Of a DNA stretch of 64,000 nucleotides, positions 40,915 through 50,589 are shown piece after piece. This DNA is from Solirubrobacterales bacterium (GTDB lineage Bacteria > Actinomycetota > Thermoleophilia > Solirubrobacterales > 70-9), in contig JAJNAZ010000007.1 of assembly GCA_021155855.1 (NCBI GenBank), positions 124,001 to 188,000 of the forward strand, given 5' to 3'. Both the position numbers and the translations under genes were made by a program. Below the pieces are notes generated by a model. That model had not been told where the DNA came from, did not search any database, and saw nothing but the letters and a program-made list of their open reading frames with translations. Every line of letters begins with the position of its first letter. Position 1 is the first letter of the stretch.

Positions 40915-41571
40915 ATGCCCCGAGGCGTCCGGGGGCGGGCCCTGTCGCTGGCGGCGATCGCGCTGCTCGCCGGCGGCGTCTCCGGCTGCGGCGACGACGC
41001 CGAGCGTCAGGATGCCGACGACCCCGAGGGGGAGTTCCCGGTCGAGGTCGTGGCGGCGAAGTTCCCGACCGAGCAGCGACTCGCCCAGACCAGCGACCTC
41101 GAGCTCGAGATCGAGAACGTGGGCTCCGAGGACGTCCCCGGGCTGGCGGTGACGATCTTCACCGGCGACGAGCCCTCGAGCGGCTCGTTCTCGGTGCGCA
41201 GCGAGCAGGCGGGCCTCGCCGATCCGAACCGACCGGTTTGGATCCTCGAGCCCGGCTTCCCGAAGCTGGTCACGCCCGAGGTCAAGGACCTCGACGAGGC
41301 GCCGCCGGCAGGCGCCGAGGCGGCGCAGACCAACACCTTCTCCTTCGGCCCCCTGCCCCCGGGTCGGAGCATCGACATCGTCTGGCGTCTGACCCCGGTC
41401 CAGGCGGGCACCTACACGGTCCACTACGAGCTCGCCGCAGGGCTGACCGGCAAGGCCGAGGCGGTGACCGAGGACGGGAGCCCGGTCGAGGGCGAGTTCG
41501 TGGTCACGATCACCGATAAGCCGCCGCGAGCCCGCGTCAACGACGCGGGCCAGGTCAAGATCGACGAGTAG
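40915..41571 (+). CDS. Secreted lipoprotein with DUF11/CARDB-like beta domain (unknown)
   Basis: 218 aa. A lipoprotein signal peptide ends at SGCGDD (Cys about 23). The mature part is beta-rich and extracytoplasmic: SDLELEIENVGSEDVPGLAVTIF and VWRLTPVQAGTYTVHYELAAGL resemble immunoglobulin-like domains that describe extracellular matrix or adhesion proteins. No enzymatic motif. It sits directly before the PQQ-type dehydrogenases, 30 bp apart, and may be in the same transcription direction for a periplasmic/sugar oxidation function, which is speculative. ATG is preferred over TTG 40875 because the signal peptide then has normal length. Confidence 0.68.
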   Translation: MPRGVRGRALSLAAIALLAGGVSGCGDDAERQDADDPEGEFPVEVVAAKFPTEQRLAQTSDLELEIENVGSEDVPGLAVTIFTGDEPSSGSFSVRSEQAGLADPNRPVWILEPGFPKLVTPEVKDLDEAPPAGAEAAQTNTFSFGPLPPGRSIDIVWRLTPVQAGTYTVHYELAAGLTGKAEAVTEDGSPVEGEFVVTITDKPPRARVNDAGQVKIDE

Positions 41572-41585
41572 GCCCACCCGCTCGG

Positions 41586-41591
41586 TACCGT
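41586..41591 (+). promoter_or_regulatory. -10-like TACCGT before the first sugar dehydrogenase
   Basis: TACCGT ends 10 nt before the GTG at 41602; no Shine-Dalgarno precedes the GTG. Confidence 0.35.
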
Positions 41592-41601
41592 CTCCGGGAC
41601 A

Positions 41602-42819
41602 GTGCGGAAGCGCAGGGCGTGGACCATGGTGACAGCGACGGCCCTCGTCGTAGCGGCGGCCGCGACCGGTTGCGGGGGCTCCGACGACCCGACGACACCG
41701 ACGACGCCGAGCGAATCGCCCGACCGGGGCGCGGCCGAGTCGGGCGAGGATCGCCGCGATCGGCAGGGGGCTCCTGTGGGTGACGGGAGCGGCGACGTGC
41801 AGCTGACCGAGCTCGGGGACTTCGAGCAGCCGCTCCATGTGGCACAGCCGGCGGACGGAGACGACGGCCATGTCTACGTGGTCGAGCAGTGCGGGCGGAT
41901 CCACAGGGTGCCGGTCACCGGCGGCGAGCCGGAGCTGTTCCTCGACCTGGCCGAGCTGATCGTCTGCGGCGGCGAGCAGGGTCTGCTCTCGGTCGCCTTC
42001 GACCCCGACTACGCGGCGTCGGGTCTTCTTTACGTCTACTACACCGATACCGACGGCGACGAGCGAATCGTCGAGTATCGGCGCTCGCCGTCGATGCCGC
42101 CGGTGGCCGACCCGCAGAGCGCGCGCGAGCTGGTGCGGATCGAGGATTTCGCCTCCAACCACAACGGTGGCCTGCTCCTCTTCGGCCCCGACGGCCACCT
42201 CTACGCGGGCACCGGAGACGGCGGCGGCGCCGGGGATCCCGAGCGCACCGCACAGGATCCCGACAGCCCGCTGGGGAAGCTTCTGCGGGTCGACACGGAC
42301 GACGGTGACACGGAGGTAGCCGCGCTCGGGCTGCGCAACCCATGGCGGTTCTCGTTCGACCGCGAGACCGGCGATCTGTGGATCGGCGACGTGGGTCAGG
42401 ACGAGCTCGAGGAGATTGACTCGGCAACTCGCGCCCAGATCACCGGCAACGGTCCGGCGCCGAACTTCGGCTGGTCGGCGTTCGAGGGTAGCCACCGCTA
42501 CAACCGCGACCAGCGGGCGCCGGGCGCACGACCGCCGACGCTCGAGTACGGGCTCGACGGCCGCTGTTCGGTGACCGGGGGCTACGTCGTTCGCGACCGC
42601 GAGCTCGAGTCGCTCTACGGTCGCTACGTCTACGGAGACTACTGCGAGGGGGAGCTGCGCAGCTTCATCGCCGAGCCGGGGGGCGCCGCCCGCGACGACC
42701 GCGCGCTCGGGCTTCGGATCCCCTCGCTGAGCTCGTTCGGCGAGGACGCCGCGGGGCATCTTTACGCCACCTCGTTGGAGGGGCCGGTCTACCGGCTGAC
42801 GCCCGCTCGATCCCGGTGA
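41602..42819 (+). CDS. PQQ-dependent sugar dehydrogenase-like lipoprotein, copy 1
   Basis: 405 aa beta-propeller of the soluble-glucose/aldose-sugar dehydrogenase family, exported as a lipoprotein (signal ending ATGCGG, Cys about 24). Family marks in order: HVYVVEQCGRIHRV, EQGLLSVAFDPDY, ASNHNGGLLLFGPDGHLYAGTGDGGGAGDPE, ALGLRNPWRFSFDRETGDLWIGDVGQDELEEID and ITGGYVVRDRELESLYGRYVYGDYC. The catalytic His is in NHNGG. These enzymes oxidise sugars and pass electrons to the respiratory chain. It is the first of three tandem copies; the stop overlaps the start of the second (GTGA). Confidence 0.85.
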   Translation: MRKRRAWTMVTATALVVAAAATGCGGSDDPTTPTTPSESPDRGAAESGEDRRDRQGAPVGDGSGDVQLTELGDFEQPLHVAQPADGDDGHVYVVEQCGRIHRVPVTGGEPELFLDLAELIVCGGEQGLLSVAFDPDYAASGLLYVYYTDTDGDERIVEYRRSPSMPPVADPQSARELVRIEDFASNHNGGLLLFGPDGHLYAGTGDGGGAGDPERTAQDPDSPLGKLLRVDTDDGDTEVAALGLRNPWRFSFDRETGDLWIGDVGQDELEEIDSATRAQITGNGPAPNFGWSAFEGSHRYNRDQRAPGARPPTLEYGLDGRCSVTGGYVVRDRELESLYGRYVYGDYCEGELRSFIAEPGGAARDDRALGLRIPSLSSFGEDAAGHLYATSLEGPVYRLTPARSR

Positions 42820-44037
42820 TGAAGGCGCCGGGGGGCGTGCGACTGGCGGTCGCGGCGATGCTCGCCGCGCTGGTCGCCACCGCGGTAGGTGCCGCGGCCG
42901 CCGACGGCGGGCGCTCTTCGCGCGGCGGACTCGAGCTGCACCCGATCGCCATCCTCGACCAACCGACCTATGTGACCCAGGCGCCGGGCGACCCACGCAC
43001 GCTCTACGTGGCCACGCAGCGCGGGCGTGTGATGGCGATCCGCAACGGGCGCCGGATCCCCCGCCCGTTCCTCGACATCACCGACCGCGTCCGCTTCGGG
43101 TCCAAGGAGGCGAAGTCGGTCGAGGCGGGGCTGTACTCGATCGCCTTCGATCCCGCCTACGCACGCACGGGCGCTTCTTCGTCTTCTACACCGGTCCCGG
43201 CGGGCACAACTTCGTCGATAGGTACGGGCGCTCGGATCTGCGACCGATCCGCGCTGCGCAGGGCTCGCGGCACCCGGTGCTGAAGATCCTCCATCCGTTT
43301 ACCGACTCGCACAACGGCGGCCAGCTCCAGTTCGGGCCCCACGGCCACCTCTGGATCTCCGACCGGTGACGGCGGCTGCTGCAACGACGTCCACGACCAG
43401 GCCCGCAGCCTCGGCTCGATGTTGGGCAAGCTGCTGCGGGTCGACCCCCGCCGGCGCCGGCGCGGATTCCGGATCCCGGCCGGCAACCCGCTGGTCGGCA
43501 AGCCCGGCTCGAACGCGATCTATGCCTGGGGGCTGCGAAATCCGTGGCGCTTCTCCTTCGACCGCCTGAGCGGCGACCTGGTGATCGCCGACCCCGGCGA
43601 CAACGAGCAGGCCCGCGAGGAGATCGACTACCTGAGCCCGGCGGCAGCCGCGGGCGCCAACTTCGGCTGGCCGGAGTACGAGGGCTTCCGGCTGCGCGAT
43701 CCCTCCCGCCCCGGAAGCGGGGCCGGTGGCGCCGATCCACGCCTACGCACACGGCAACAACCGCTGCGCGACCACGGGTGGCTACGGGGTTCGAGACCCG
43801 CCGCTGCCCCAGCTCTACGGACGCTACGTGTACGCCGACTTCTGCGGTGGCCGGATCCGCAGCCTGACGCCGCCCCCACTCGGCGACCAGGGGTTGCCGG
43901 TGCCCGGGCGGGCGGCCGACGACCGGGGCGAGGGGCTCTCCTTGAGCTTGCCCACCTCGTTCGGGGAGGGCCTCGACGGCGAGATCTACGTCGCCTCCCG
44001 AGCGGGCCCGGTCTACAGGCTACGAGCGGCGCGCTAG
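42816..44037 (+). pseudogene. PQQ-type sugar dehydrogenase copy 2, three frameshifts
   Basis: Second tandem copy, starting MKAPGGVRL with a secretion signal (AMLAALVATAVGAAAADG). It follows the family plan, but the frame must change three times: near 43170 (one base missing in GCACGGGCGC), at 43363-43366 (one base too many in GACCGGTGAC) and near 43724 (GGCCGGTGGC). Each resulting piece is highly family-like: FFVFYTGPGGHNFVDRYGRS, DSHNGGQLQFGPHGHLWISD, GDGGCCNDVHDQARSL and NNRCATTGGYGVRDPPLP. The mature protein is otherwise complete to a stop at 44037. Either a recent pseudogene or base-call errors; the copies before and after are intact. Confidence 0.75.
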
Positions 44038-44055
44038 GCCGCGCCGAGCGCGCGT

Positions 44056-44061
44056 TACCCT
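44056..44061 (+). promoter_or_regulatory. -10-like TACCCT before the third sugar dehydrogenase
   Basis: TACCCT ends 8 nt before the ATG at 44070 with no Shine-Dalgarno; suggests that copy 3 is transcribed on its own. Confidence 0.4.
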
Positions 44062-44069
44062 GGCGAACG

Positions 44070-45239
44070 ATGGCGGGGAGCCCCAGAGGCGGCCCGCGCA
44101 GGGTCAGGCCGGCGGTTGCGGCGGCGATTGCCGCCGCGGTCGTGCTCGCCACGGCGATCGGAACGGGCAGCGCGGGCGCCGGCCGGGGCGGCCTCGAGCT
44201 GAGGCGCGTGGGCAGCTTCGAGGGGCCCGTGTTCGTCGACGACGCGCCTGGCAAGCGCAGGCTCCTGTTCGTGGTCGAGCAGCGCGGCACGATCGCGGTC
44301 GTGCGCGACGGCCGCAAGCTGCGCAGGCCGTTCCTGGACCTCCGCAACCGCGTCCGGGTCTCCTACGAGGAGGGGATGCTCTCGGTCGCGTTCGATCCCG
44401 GCTACGCGCGCAACCGGCGCTTCTACGTCTACTACGTCAACCGGGACAGTGACATCCAGGTCGACAGCTTCAAGCGCAAGCGCGGCTCGCCCACCCGCGC
44501 CAAGGCGCGCTCGCGGCGGACGGTGATCGTGATCTCCCATCCCCGCTACACCAATCACAACGGCGGCCAGCTCCAGTTCGGCCCCGACGGCCTGCTCTAC
44601 ATCGGCACCGGCGACGGCGGCGGCTCCGGCGACCCGGCGGAGAACGCCCAGAACCCCGACAGCCTGCTCGGCAAGCTGCTGCGGATCGATCCCGGCCGCG
44701 GGGGCTACGCGAGCCCGGGCTCGAACCCGTTCGCGGGCGGGCCCGGCGCCGATGAGGTCTACGCGCTCGGGCTCCGCAACCCGTTCCGCTTCTCCTTCGA
44801 CAGCGGCGGCGGCGGCATCGCGATCGGCGACGTCGGTCAGAGCGCCTGGGAGGAGATCGACTTCGAACCGCTTGCCGAAGCCAGCGGGGCCAACTTCGGC
44901 TGGGACAACCTCGAGGGGAACCACTTCTTCGAGGACCCCGGCACCGCGCCGTTCAACTACCGGGCCCCGATCCACGAGTACTCAGGCGGCAGCTCGGTGA
45001 TCGCCGGCTACGTCGTCCGCGATCGGCGGCTGAGGTCGCTGGCGGGGCGGCTCGTCTACGCGGATCTCAGCGGCGATCAGATCCGCTCTCTGGACCCCTA
45101 CGCGTCCGACCCGAGCGCAACGGACGCCGCCAGCGGGCTGCCGATCGCTCAGCCGTCCTCGTTCGGCGAGGGCGCCCGGGGGCGGATCTACGTCGCCTCG
45201 CTCGCCGACAACGCCGTCTACAGGATCGTCGCCCGCTGA
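44070..45239 (+). CDS. PQQ-dependent sugar dehydrogenase-like secreted protein, copy 3
   Basis: 389 aa, with a signal peptide (AAIAAAVVLATAIGTGSAGA) and no lipobox Cys. It has the full family plan: LLFVVEQRGTIAVVRDGRKL, GMLSVAFDPGYARNRRFYVYYVN, TNHNGGQLQFGPDGLLYIGTG with the catalytic His, DEVYALGLRNPFRFSFDS and FGWDNLEGNHFFEDPG. It is the only copy with RIVAR at the C-terminus. A longer in-frame ORF that starts at 43365 runs through copy 2 and is an artefact of copy 2's third frame. Confidence 0.86.
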   Translation: MAGSPRGGPRRVRPAVAAAIAAAVVLATAIGTGSAGAGRGGLELRRVGSFEGPVFVDDAPGKRRLLFVVEQRGTIAVVRDGRKLRRPFLDLRNRVRVSYEEGMLSVAFDPGYARNRRFYVYYVNRDSDIQVDSFKRKRGSPTRAKARSRRTVIVISHPRYTNHNGGQLQFGPDGLLYIGTGDGGGSGDPAENAQNPDSLLGKLLRIDPGRGGYASPGSNPFAGGPGADEVYALGLRNPFRFSFDSGGGGIAIGDVGQSAWEEIDFEPLAEASGANFGWDNLEGNHFFEDPGTAPFNYRAPIHEYSGGSSVIAGYVVRDRRLRSLAGRLVYADLSGDQIRSLDPYASDPSATDAASGLPIAQPSSFGEGARGRIYVASLADNAVYRIVAR

Positions 45240-45280
45240 CCGCGGTCGGCGCAGACGGAACCGGCGTGCCGGTCGGCGAG

Positions 45281-45286
45281 TAGAGT
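45281..45286 (+). promoter_or_regulatory. -10-like TAGAGT upstream of the aldehyde dehydrogenase
   Basis: TAGAGT is ~43 nt before the ATG at 45330, which has GAGGAGGA, so a ~37 nt leader with a normal ribosome site is predicted. A clear -35 was not found. Confidence 0.4.
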
Positions 45287-45329
45287 CCGCTGCGCGCATC
45301 AGCTGCCCCAGCGAGGAGGACGAGTCGAG

Positions 45330-46913
45330 ATGGAGTCCGCGACGCACCCCGAGGCCACCAATGAGGCGCCCGAAACCGCGATCGACGGCGAGGGCCGGTT
45401 CGCGGCGGCCGGCAGCTTCGACGTCCACCGCCCCGTCGACGGCTCGGTGATCAGAACGGTCGCGATCGACTCCGAGGCCCAGGTCGCCGAGACCGTGGCT
45501 CGCGCCCGGGCCGCCCAGCCCGCCTGGGAGGCGATCGGCTTCGATGGCCGGCGCCGCTGGATGGAGGAGCTGCGCGACTGGATCCTCGACAACCAGGACC
45601 GCCTCGACTCGATGATGCAGGAGGAGACCGGCAAGGTCCGCGCCGACGCCACGCTGGAGGCGTTCTACTGCCTCGACGCGATCAACTACTGGGTCGACCA
45701 GGGCCCGAAGCTGCTCGCCGACGAGATCGTCACCCCACACGTGCCACTGTTGCGGGCGAAGCGCAGCAAGATCGTCTACCGGCCGTTCGGCGTCGTCGGC
45801 CTGATCAGCCCCTGGAACTTCCCGGTGGTCCTCTCGGTCGGCGATGCGCTGCCGGCGCTGGTCGCCGGCAACGCGGTGGTGATCAAGCCGTCCGAGCTGA
45901 CCCCGCTGACCGTGATCGAGCTCGCCCGCGCCTGGCGCGAGGAGATCGGCGCCCCCGAGGTGCTCCGGGTGGTCAACGGCGGCGCCGAGACGGCGGGGGC
46001 TTTGATCGACGGGGTTGACTACCTCCAGTTCACCGGTTCGGAGCGGACCGGCAGGATCGTGATGAAGCGCGCCGCCGAGACGCTGACCCCGGTCAGCCTC
46101 GAGCTCGGCGGCAAGGACCCGATGATCGTCACCCGCGATGCCGACCTCGATCGAGCCGTCAACGCCACCGCCTGGGGCGGGTTGGTCAACAGCGGTCAGG
46201 TCTGCATCGGGATCGAGCGCGTCTACGTCGAGGAGCCGGTCTACGACGAGTTCGTCGACAAGCTGCGGGCGAAGGTGAAAACCTTGCGCCAGGGCGCCGA
46301 CGGCGACACCTACACGGCGGAGATCGGGGCGATGACCTCGCCGCCCCAGGTCGAGATCGTCTCCGAGCAGGTCGAGGACGCGCGCGCCTCAGGCGCCCGG
46401 GTGCTCATCGGCGGCAAGCGCGGCGACGGCCCCGGGGACTGGTATGAGCCGACGGTGATCGCCGACGTCGATCAGTCGATGAAGGTGATGCGGGAGGAGA
46501 CCTTCGGCCCCGTGATCCCGGTGATGAAGGTCGCCGACGTCGAGCAGGCGATCGAGTTCGCCAACGACACCCGCTACGGGCTCGGCTCCTCGGTGTTCGC
46601 CGGCGACCCCGCCGAGGGCGAGCGGATCGCGCGCCGGATCGAGGCGGGTCACTGCAACGTCAACGACGTGCTCGTCAACTACAACGTCCTCGGGCTGCCG
46701 ATGGGAGGCTGGAAGAGCTCGGGCATCGGCGTCCGCCACGGGGCGCAGGGGATCCGGCGCTTCTGCCGCACCGAGGCGCTCACCGTGCCCCGCCTGCCGC
46801 AGGCGAAGTCGGAGCCGATCTGGTTCCCGTACAGCGCCCGCAAGCGGGGCGCCGTGCGCCGCCTGTACCGCTTCCTCAGTGCGCGCGGGATTCGCAACCG
46901 ATTGGGGATCTGA
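45330..46913 (+). CDS. NAD(P)-dependent aldehyde dehydrogenase (succinate-semialdehyde type)
   Basis: 527 aa oxidoreductase. The N-terminal arm is long (~30 residues). Rossmann and catalytic marks: VVGLISPWNFPVVLS, LVAGNAVVIKPSELTP, LQFTGSERTGRIV, the general base Glu in SLELGGKDPMIVT and the nucleophile Cys in NSGQVCIGIERVYVEE. REETFGPVIPVMKV and LGLPMGGWKSSGIGVRHGAQGIRRF close it. The overall type fits succinate-semialdehyde dehydrogenases of actinobacteria. It lies just upstream of the metH gene, which converges with it; there is no shared operon. Confidence 0.88.
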   Translation: MESATHPEATNEAPETAIDGEGRFAAAGSFDVHRPVDGSVIRTVAIDSEAQVAETVARARAAQPAWEAIGFDGRRRWMEELRDWILDNQDRLDSMMQEETGKVRADATLEAFYCLDAINYWVDQGPKLLADEIVTPHVPLLRAKRSKIVYRPFGVVGLISPWNFPVVLSVGDALPALVAGNAVVIKPSELTPLTVIELARAWREEIGAPEVLRVVNGGAETAGALIDGVDYLQFTGSERTGRIVMKRAAETLTPVSLELGGKDPMIVTRDADLDRAVNATAWGGLVNSGQVCIGIERVYVEEPVYDEFVDKLRAKVKTLRQGADGDTYTAEIGAMTSPPQVEIVSEQVEDARASGARVLIGGKRGDGPGDWYEPTVIADVDQSMKVMREETFGPVIPVMKVADVEQAIEFANDTRYGLGSSVFAGDPAEGERIARRIEAGHCNVNDVLVNYNVLGLPMGGWKSSGIGVRHGAQGIRRFCRTEALTVPRLPQAKSEPIWFPYSARKRGAVRRLYRFLSARGIRNRLGI

Positions 46914-46977
46914 GCTCCGCGCGCTCTAAGGCGGTCGACCCGCCCACCTACGTGCACGGGCCCGGTCCCTGCGTCGA

Positions 46978-49900
46978 CTAGGGGGCCGGCGCGGCGTCGA
47001 GCGACGGCTCGTCGGCCTCGGCCGCGATGGTCCCGTCGCCCTCGGGGTCGGACTCCGGCGGCAGCGCGCCACCGCGCTCGGTACCGGCGATCAGCTCGTC
47101 GCCCTTTTTGGAGACCGGGACGAAGCCCGACTTCATGCCGAAGTAGACCGCCTGCGGATGGTGGGCGACGATCGCCGCGGTCGACTGCTCCGGCTCGAGC
47201 GCATAGCCGCCCGAGAGCGAGATCCCGATCTCGGAGAAGCGGAGCAGGCGCTCGACCTTCTCGTGCTCGGACTGCTCCGGGCAGGCGGGATAGCCCCATG
47301 AGTAGCGCCGGCCTTGGTCGAGGTCGATCCCGAGGCCGCGGCGGACCTCGGCGTGCAGCCATTCGGCGAGCCCTTCGGCTGCCTGCACGCCCAGGCCGTG
47401 GGTGAACAGCTGCTCGGCGAACTCGCCGTCCGCCTCCAGCTGGGCGATCCGCCTGGTGACCTGCTCGCCGACGGTCACCGCCTGCAGGGCGACTACGTCG
47501 CGCTCGCTTGAATCGAGTGGCCGATAAAAGTCCGCCAGGCAAATGCGGTCGTGCTTGGGCTGGCGCGGAAATATCAGTCGCTCGAGCTCGCGCTCGTGGT
47601 CGTCGGGGTCGAAGATGAGCAGCTCGTTGCCGTCGGCCGCGCACGGGAAGTAGCCGAGCTTCGCGCGAGGGTGCAGATAATCCTGCTCGCGCCACATCCG
47701 CTCGAGCTTCGGCGCGAATCCCTCGTCGCCGTCGTGGCCCTCGACGATCCGTCGCCAATCCTCGCCCTTCTTGCCGCGCCCGCCCCAGTGGAGCTTGAAC
47801 AGCACGTGGCGATCGAGGTGGGGGAAGACCTGGTCGAGGTCGATCGCGACCTCGCGCACGCCCCAAAACGGGGGCTCGGGGATCGGATTGTCCGTGGCGA
47901 CGGCGGAGCGCACCGAGTCGTCGGTGGTCGGCGGCGCGTCGTCGGCCACCTCGGGCTTTTCGCGCAGGGTCCTCGCCTCCTCGCGGATCCTCGCCACCAG
48001 CGCATCGCGCGCCGGCTCGTCAACCAGGGCGTCCACCGTGTCGAGCCCGGCGAACGCGTCCTTGCAGTAGAAGACGCCGGGCTCGTAGACCTCGTCGGAC
48101 TCCTTGCCGTGCGGATAGAGCGCCCGGCGACCGAAGTCGCGATTGATCGCCGCGCCCCCGATCAGCACCGGGAACTCGTGCCCGCGCTGATGCAGCTCCT
48201 GGATGCAGGCGGGCATCTGCTTCGAGGTCGAGACCAACAGGGCCGAGAGCCCGATCGCGTCGGCCTCGTGCTCGACCGCGGCATCGATGATCGTGTCGAT
48301 CGGGACCTGCTTGCCGAGGTCGACGACGGTGTAGCCGTTGTTGGTCAGGATCGTGTTGACGAGCGACTTGCCGATGTCGTGAACGTCGCCGAACACGGTC
48401 GCGATCACGACCTTGCCCTTGGTGTGGCCCTCGATCCGGTCGAGGTAGTTCTCCAGCCGGGCGACCGCGCGCTTCATCACCTCCGCCGACCGGAGCACGA
48501 ACGGCAGGATCAGCTCGCCGGCGCCGAACTTGTCGCCGACCTCCTTCATCGCCGGCAGCAACACTCCGTTCAGGGTCGGCACGGCGCCGATCTTTTCCAC
48601 CGAGGCGTCTATCCAGTCCTCCACCCCCTCCTTCTTTCGCCGCAGGATGTGCCAGTGCAGCGCCTCCTCGGGCTCCATGCCCTCGGTCGGGTCGCCGGCA
48701 TCGGCCTCGTCCTCGGGGCCCTTGGACTCGAAGTGGGCGATGAAGCGCTCGAGCGCGTCGTCGCGACGGTTGTAGACGAGGTCGTCGGCGAGCTCGCGCT
48801 CGGACTCCGGGATCTCCCCGTAGGGAGTGATGTGATTCGGGTTGACCATCGCCAGGTCGAGCCCGGCCTCGACGCAGCGGTGGAGGAAGACCGAGTTGAG
48901 CACCGCCCGCGCCGGCGGCGAGACACCGAACGAGACGTTGGAGACGCCGAGCGACGTCTTCACGCCCCCGATCTCGGACTTGATCCGCCGGATCCCCTCG
49001 ATCGTCTCCACCGCCGAGGGCTTCCATTCGTCGTCGCCGGTGGTGAGGGTGAAGGTGAGCGCATCGAAGATCAGGAGCTCCGGGTCGAGCCCGTGCTCGT
49101 CGCAGGCGAGCTGCGTGATCCGCTGTGCGATCTCGAGCTTGCGCTCGGCGGTCTTCGCCATCCCGACCTCGTCGATCGTCAGCGCGATCAGCGCCGCGCC
49201 GTGGGCGCGGGCAAGCGGCACCACCCGGTCGAGCTTGTCGCGGCCCGCCTCGAGATTGACCGAGTTGACGATCGCCCGGCCCGGCGTCTGCTCGAGCGCG
49301 GCTGCGATCACCTCGGGTTCGGTCGAGTCGATCTGCAGGGGCGCCGGCTGGGTCAACGAGACCCGCTTGGCGACCTCGGCCATCTGCTCGTCCTCGTCGG
49401 TGCGCTCGGTCAGCGCGACGCAGAGGTCGAGCACATGCGCGCCGCCGTTGACCTGGTCCTCGGCCACCGCGACGAGGCCGTCGTAGTCCTCGGCCAGCAG
49501 CAGCTCCTTGGCCTTGCGCGAGCCCTGCGAGTTGACCCGCTCGCCGACCAGGGTCGGGCGCGGCTCCTGAATCAGCGGGGTCGCGGTCATCATGCTCGAG
49601 ACCTGCGGCGGCCCCTGGTCGGGGCGCCGCGCCGGGACGCGGCCGGCGACCCGCTCACTGATCGCCCGAATGTGATCGGGCGTCGTCCCGCAGCAGCCGC
49701 CGACGATCGAGATCTCGTACCGCTCGACGAACTCGCCCAGCACCGAGGAGATCTGCTCCGGTGTCTCGGGGAAGATCGTCTCGCCGTCGGGGCCCTGAAG
49801 CGGGAGGCCGGCATTGGGGATGCAGTGCACGGGAACCGGGCAGGCTTGCCCGAGGAAACGGATCGCGTCGCGCATGTCCTCGGGGCCGGTCGAGCAGTTG

Positions 49901-50589
49901 AGCCCGATCACCTGCACATCGAGCGCCGCAAGCGTCGTCAGCACCGCCTGGATGTCGGTGCCGAGCAGCATCTTGCCGCCCTGCGGCAGCAGCGAGACCG
50001 AGGTCTGGATCGGCAGCGCGCGCCCGAGCTGCTCGAACGCCTCCCGGGCGCCGAAGACGGCCGCCTTGACCTCGAGGATGTCCTGCGCGGTCTCGATGAT
50101 GATCAGATCGGCGCCGCCCTCGACCAGTCCACGCGCCTGCTCGGCGAAGACCTCGACGAGATCGCGGAACGAGATTGCGCCGAGCGTCGGATCGTCGGAG
50201 GCGGGCAGATAGCCGGTCGGCCCGATCGACCCGGCGACGAAGCGCGCGTCGCCCGCCGCCTTGCGGGCGATCTCGGCGGCCTTGGTGTTGATCTCGAGCG
50301 TCTGCTCGCCGAGCCCCCACTCGTCCAGCTTCAGTCGCGATCCCTGGAAGGTGTCGGTCTCGAGCACCTCGGCCCCGGCCTCGATCATCGAGCTGTGCAC
50401 CCCTTCGATCACGTCGGGCCGGTTGAGCACGAGCGCCTCATGACATTTGCCCGCCAGCCCGCCGTAGTCCTCGGAGGTGAGGTCGAATTGCTCCAGGGTG
50501 GCGCCCATGCCGCCGTCGTAGACGATGACCCGCTCGCGGCTCGCGGCTAGGAAGTCTCGTTCTCGGTCGAGCAGTTCGCTTACCTCCAT
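46978..50589 (-). CDS. metH: Methionine synthase, cobalamin-dependent
   Basis: 1203 aa, transferring methyl from methyltetrahydrofolate to homocysteine. Domain order: homocysteine-binding (1-~340; zinc Cys in IVGGCCGTTPDHI), pterin-binding (~350-610), cobalamin cap and B12 domain with GDVHDIGKSLV (His 737 as lower ligand) and the SAM-dependent activation domain (~930-1150; RYSWGYPACPEQSEHEKV). Near full length compared with 1227 aa in E. coli. ATG 50589 is chosen: an in-frame GTG 18 nt upstream lies inside the conserved GGTGC of the SAM riboswitch, so it is not a start. Regulation is by that S-box element. Confidence 0.95.
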   Translation of the reverse strand: MEVSELLDRERDFLAASRERVIVYDGGMGATLEQFDLTSEDYGGLAGKCHEALVLNRPDVIEGVHSSMIEAGAEVLETDTFQGSRLKLDEWGLGEQTLEINTKAAEIARKAAGDARFVAGSIGPTGYLPASDDPTLGAISFRDLVEVFAEQARGLVEGGADLIIIETAQDILEVKAAVFGAREAFEQLGRALPIQTSVSLLPQGGKMLLGTDIQAVLTTLAALDVQVIGLNCSTGPEDMRDAIRFLGQACPVPVHCIPNAGLPLQGPDGETIFPETPEQISSVLGEFVERYEISIVGGCCGTTPDHIRAISERVAGRVPARRPDQGPPQVSSMMTATPLIQEPRPTLVGERVNSQGSRKAKELLLAEDYDGLVAVAEDQVNGGAHVLDLCVALTERTDEDEQMAEVAKRVSLTQPAPLQIDSTEPEVIAAALEQTPGRAIVNSVNLEAGRDKLDRVVPLARAHGAALIALTIDEVGMAKTAERKLEIAQRITQLACDEHGLDPELLIFDALTFTLTTGDDEWKPSAVETIEGIRRIKSEIGGVKTSLGVSNVSFGVSPPARAVLNSVFLHRCVEAGLDLAMVNPNHITPYGEIPESERELADDLVYNRRDDALERFIAHFESKGPEDEADAGDPTEGMEPEEALHWHILRRKKEGVEDWIDASVEKIGAVPTLNGVLLPAMKEVGDKFGAGELILPFVLRSAEVMKRAVARLENYLDRIEGHTKGKVVIATVFGDVHDIGKSLVNTILTNNGYTVVDLGKQVPIDTIIDAAVEHEADAIGLSALLVSTSKQMPACIQELHQRGHEFPVLIGGAAINRDFGRRALYPHGKESDEVYEPGVFYCKDAFAGLDTVDALVDEPARDALVARIREEARTLREKPEVADDAPPTTDDSVRSAVATDNPIPEPPFWGVREVAIDLDQVFPHLDRHVLFKLHWGGRGKKGEDWRRIVEGHDGDEGFAPKLERMWREQDYLHPRAKLGYFPCAADGNELLIFDPDDHERELERLIFPRQPKHDRICLADFYRPLDSSERDVVALQAVTVGEQVTRRIAQLEADGEFAEQLFTHGLGVQAAEGLAEWLHAEVRRGLGIDLDQGRRYSWGYPACPEQSEHEKVERLLRFSEIGISLSGGYALEPEQSTAAIVAHHPQAVYFGMKSGFVPVSKKGDELIAGTERGGALPPESDPEGDGTIAAEADEPSLDAAPAP

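Noticed and set aside
43419-45239. 606-residue fused reading frame across copies 2 and 3 of the sugar dehydrogenase
   Set aside because: The join runs through out-of-frame sequence and a second signal peptide at 44070; copy 3 has its own -10-like box and ATG.
47551-50550. 1 kb-scale open frame on the plus strand opposite metH
   Set aside because: No domain or motif, Arg/Leu/Asp-rich composition; mirrors the metH codon bias.
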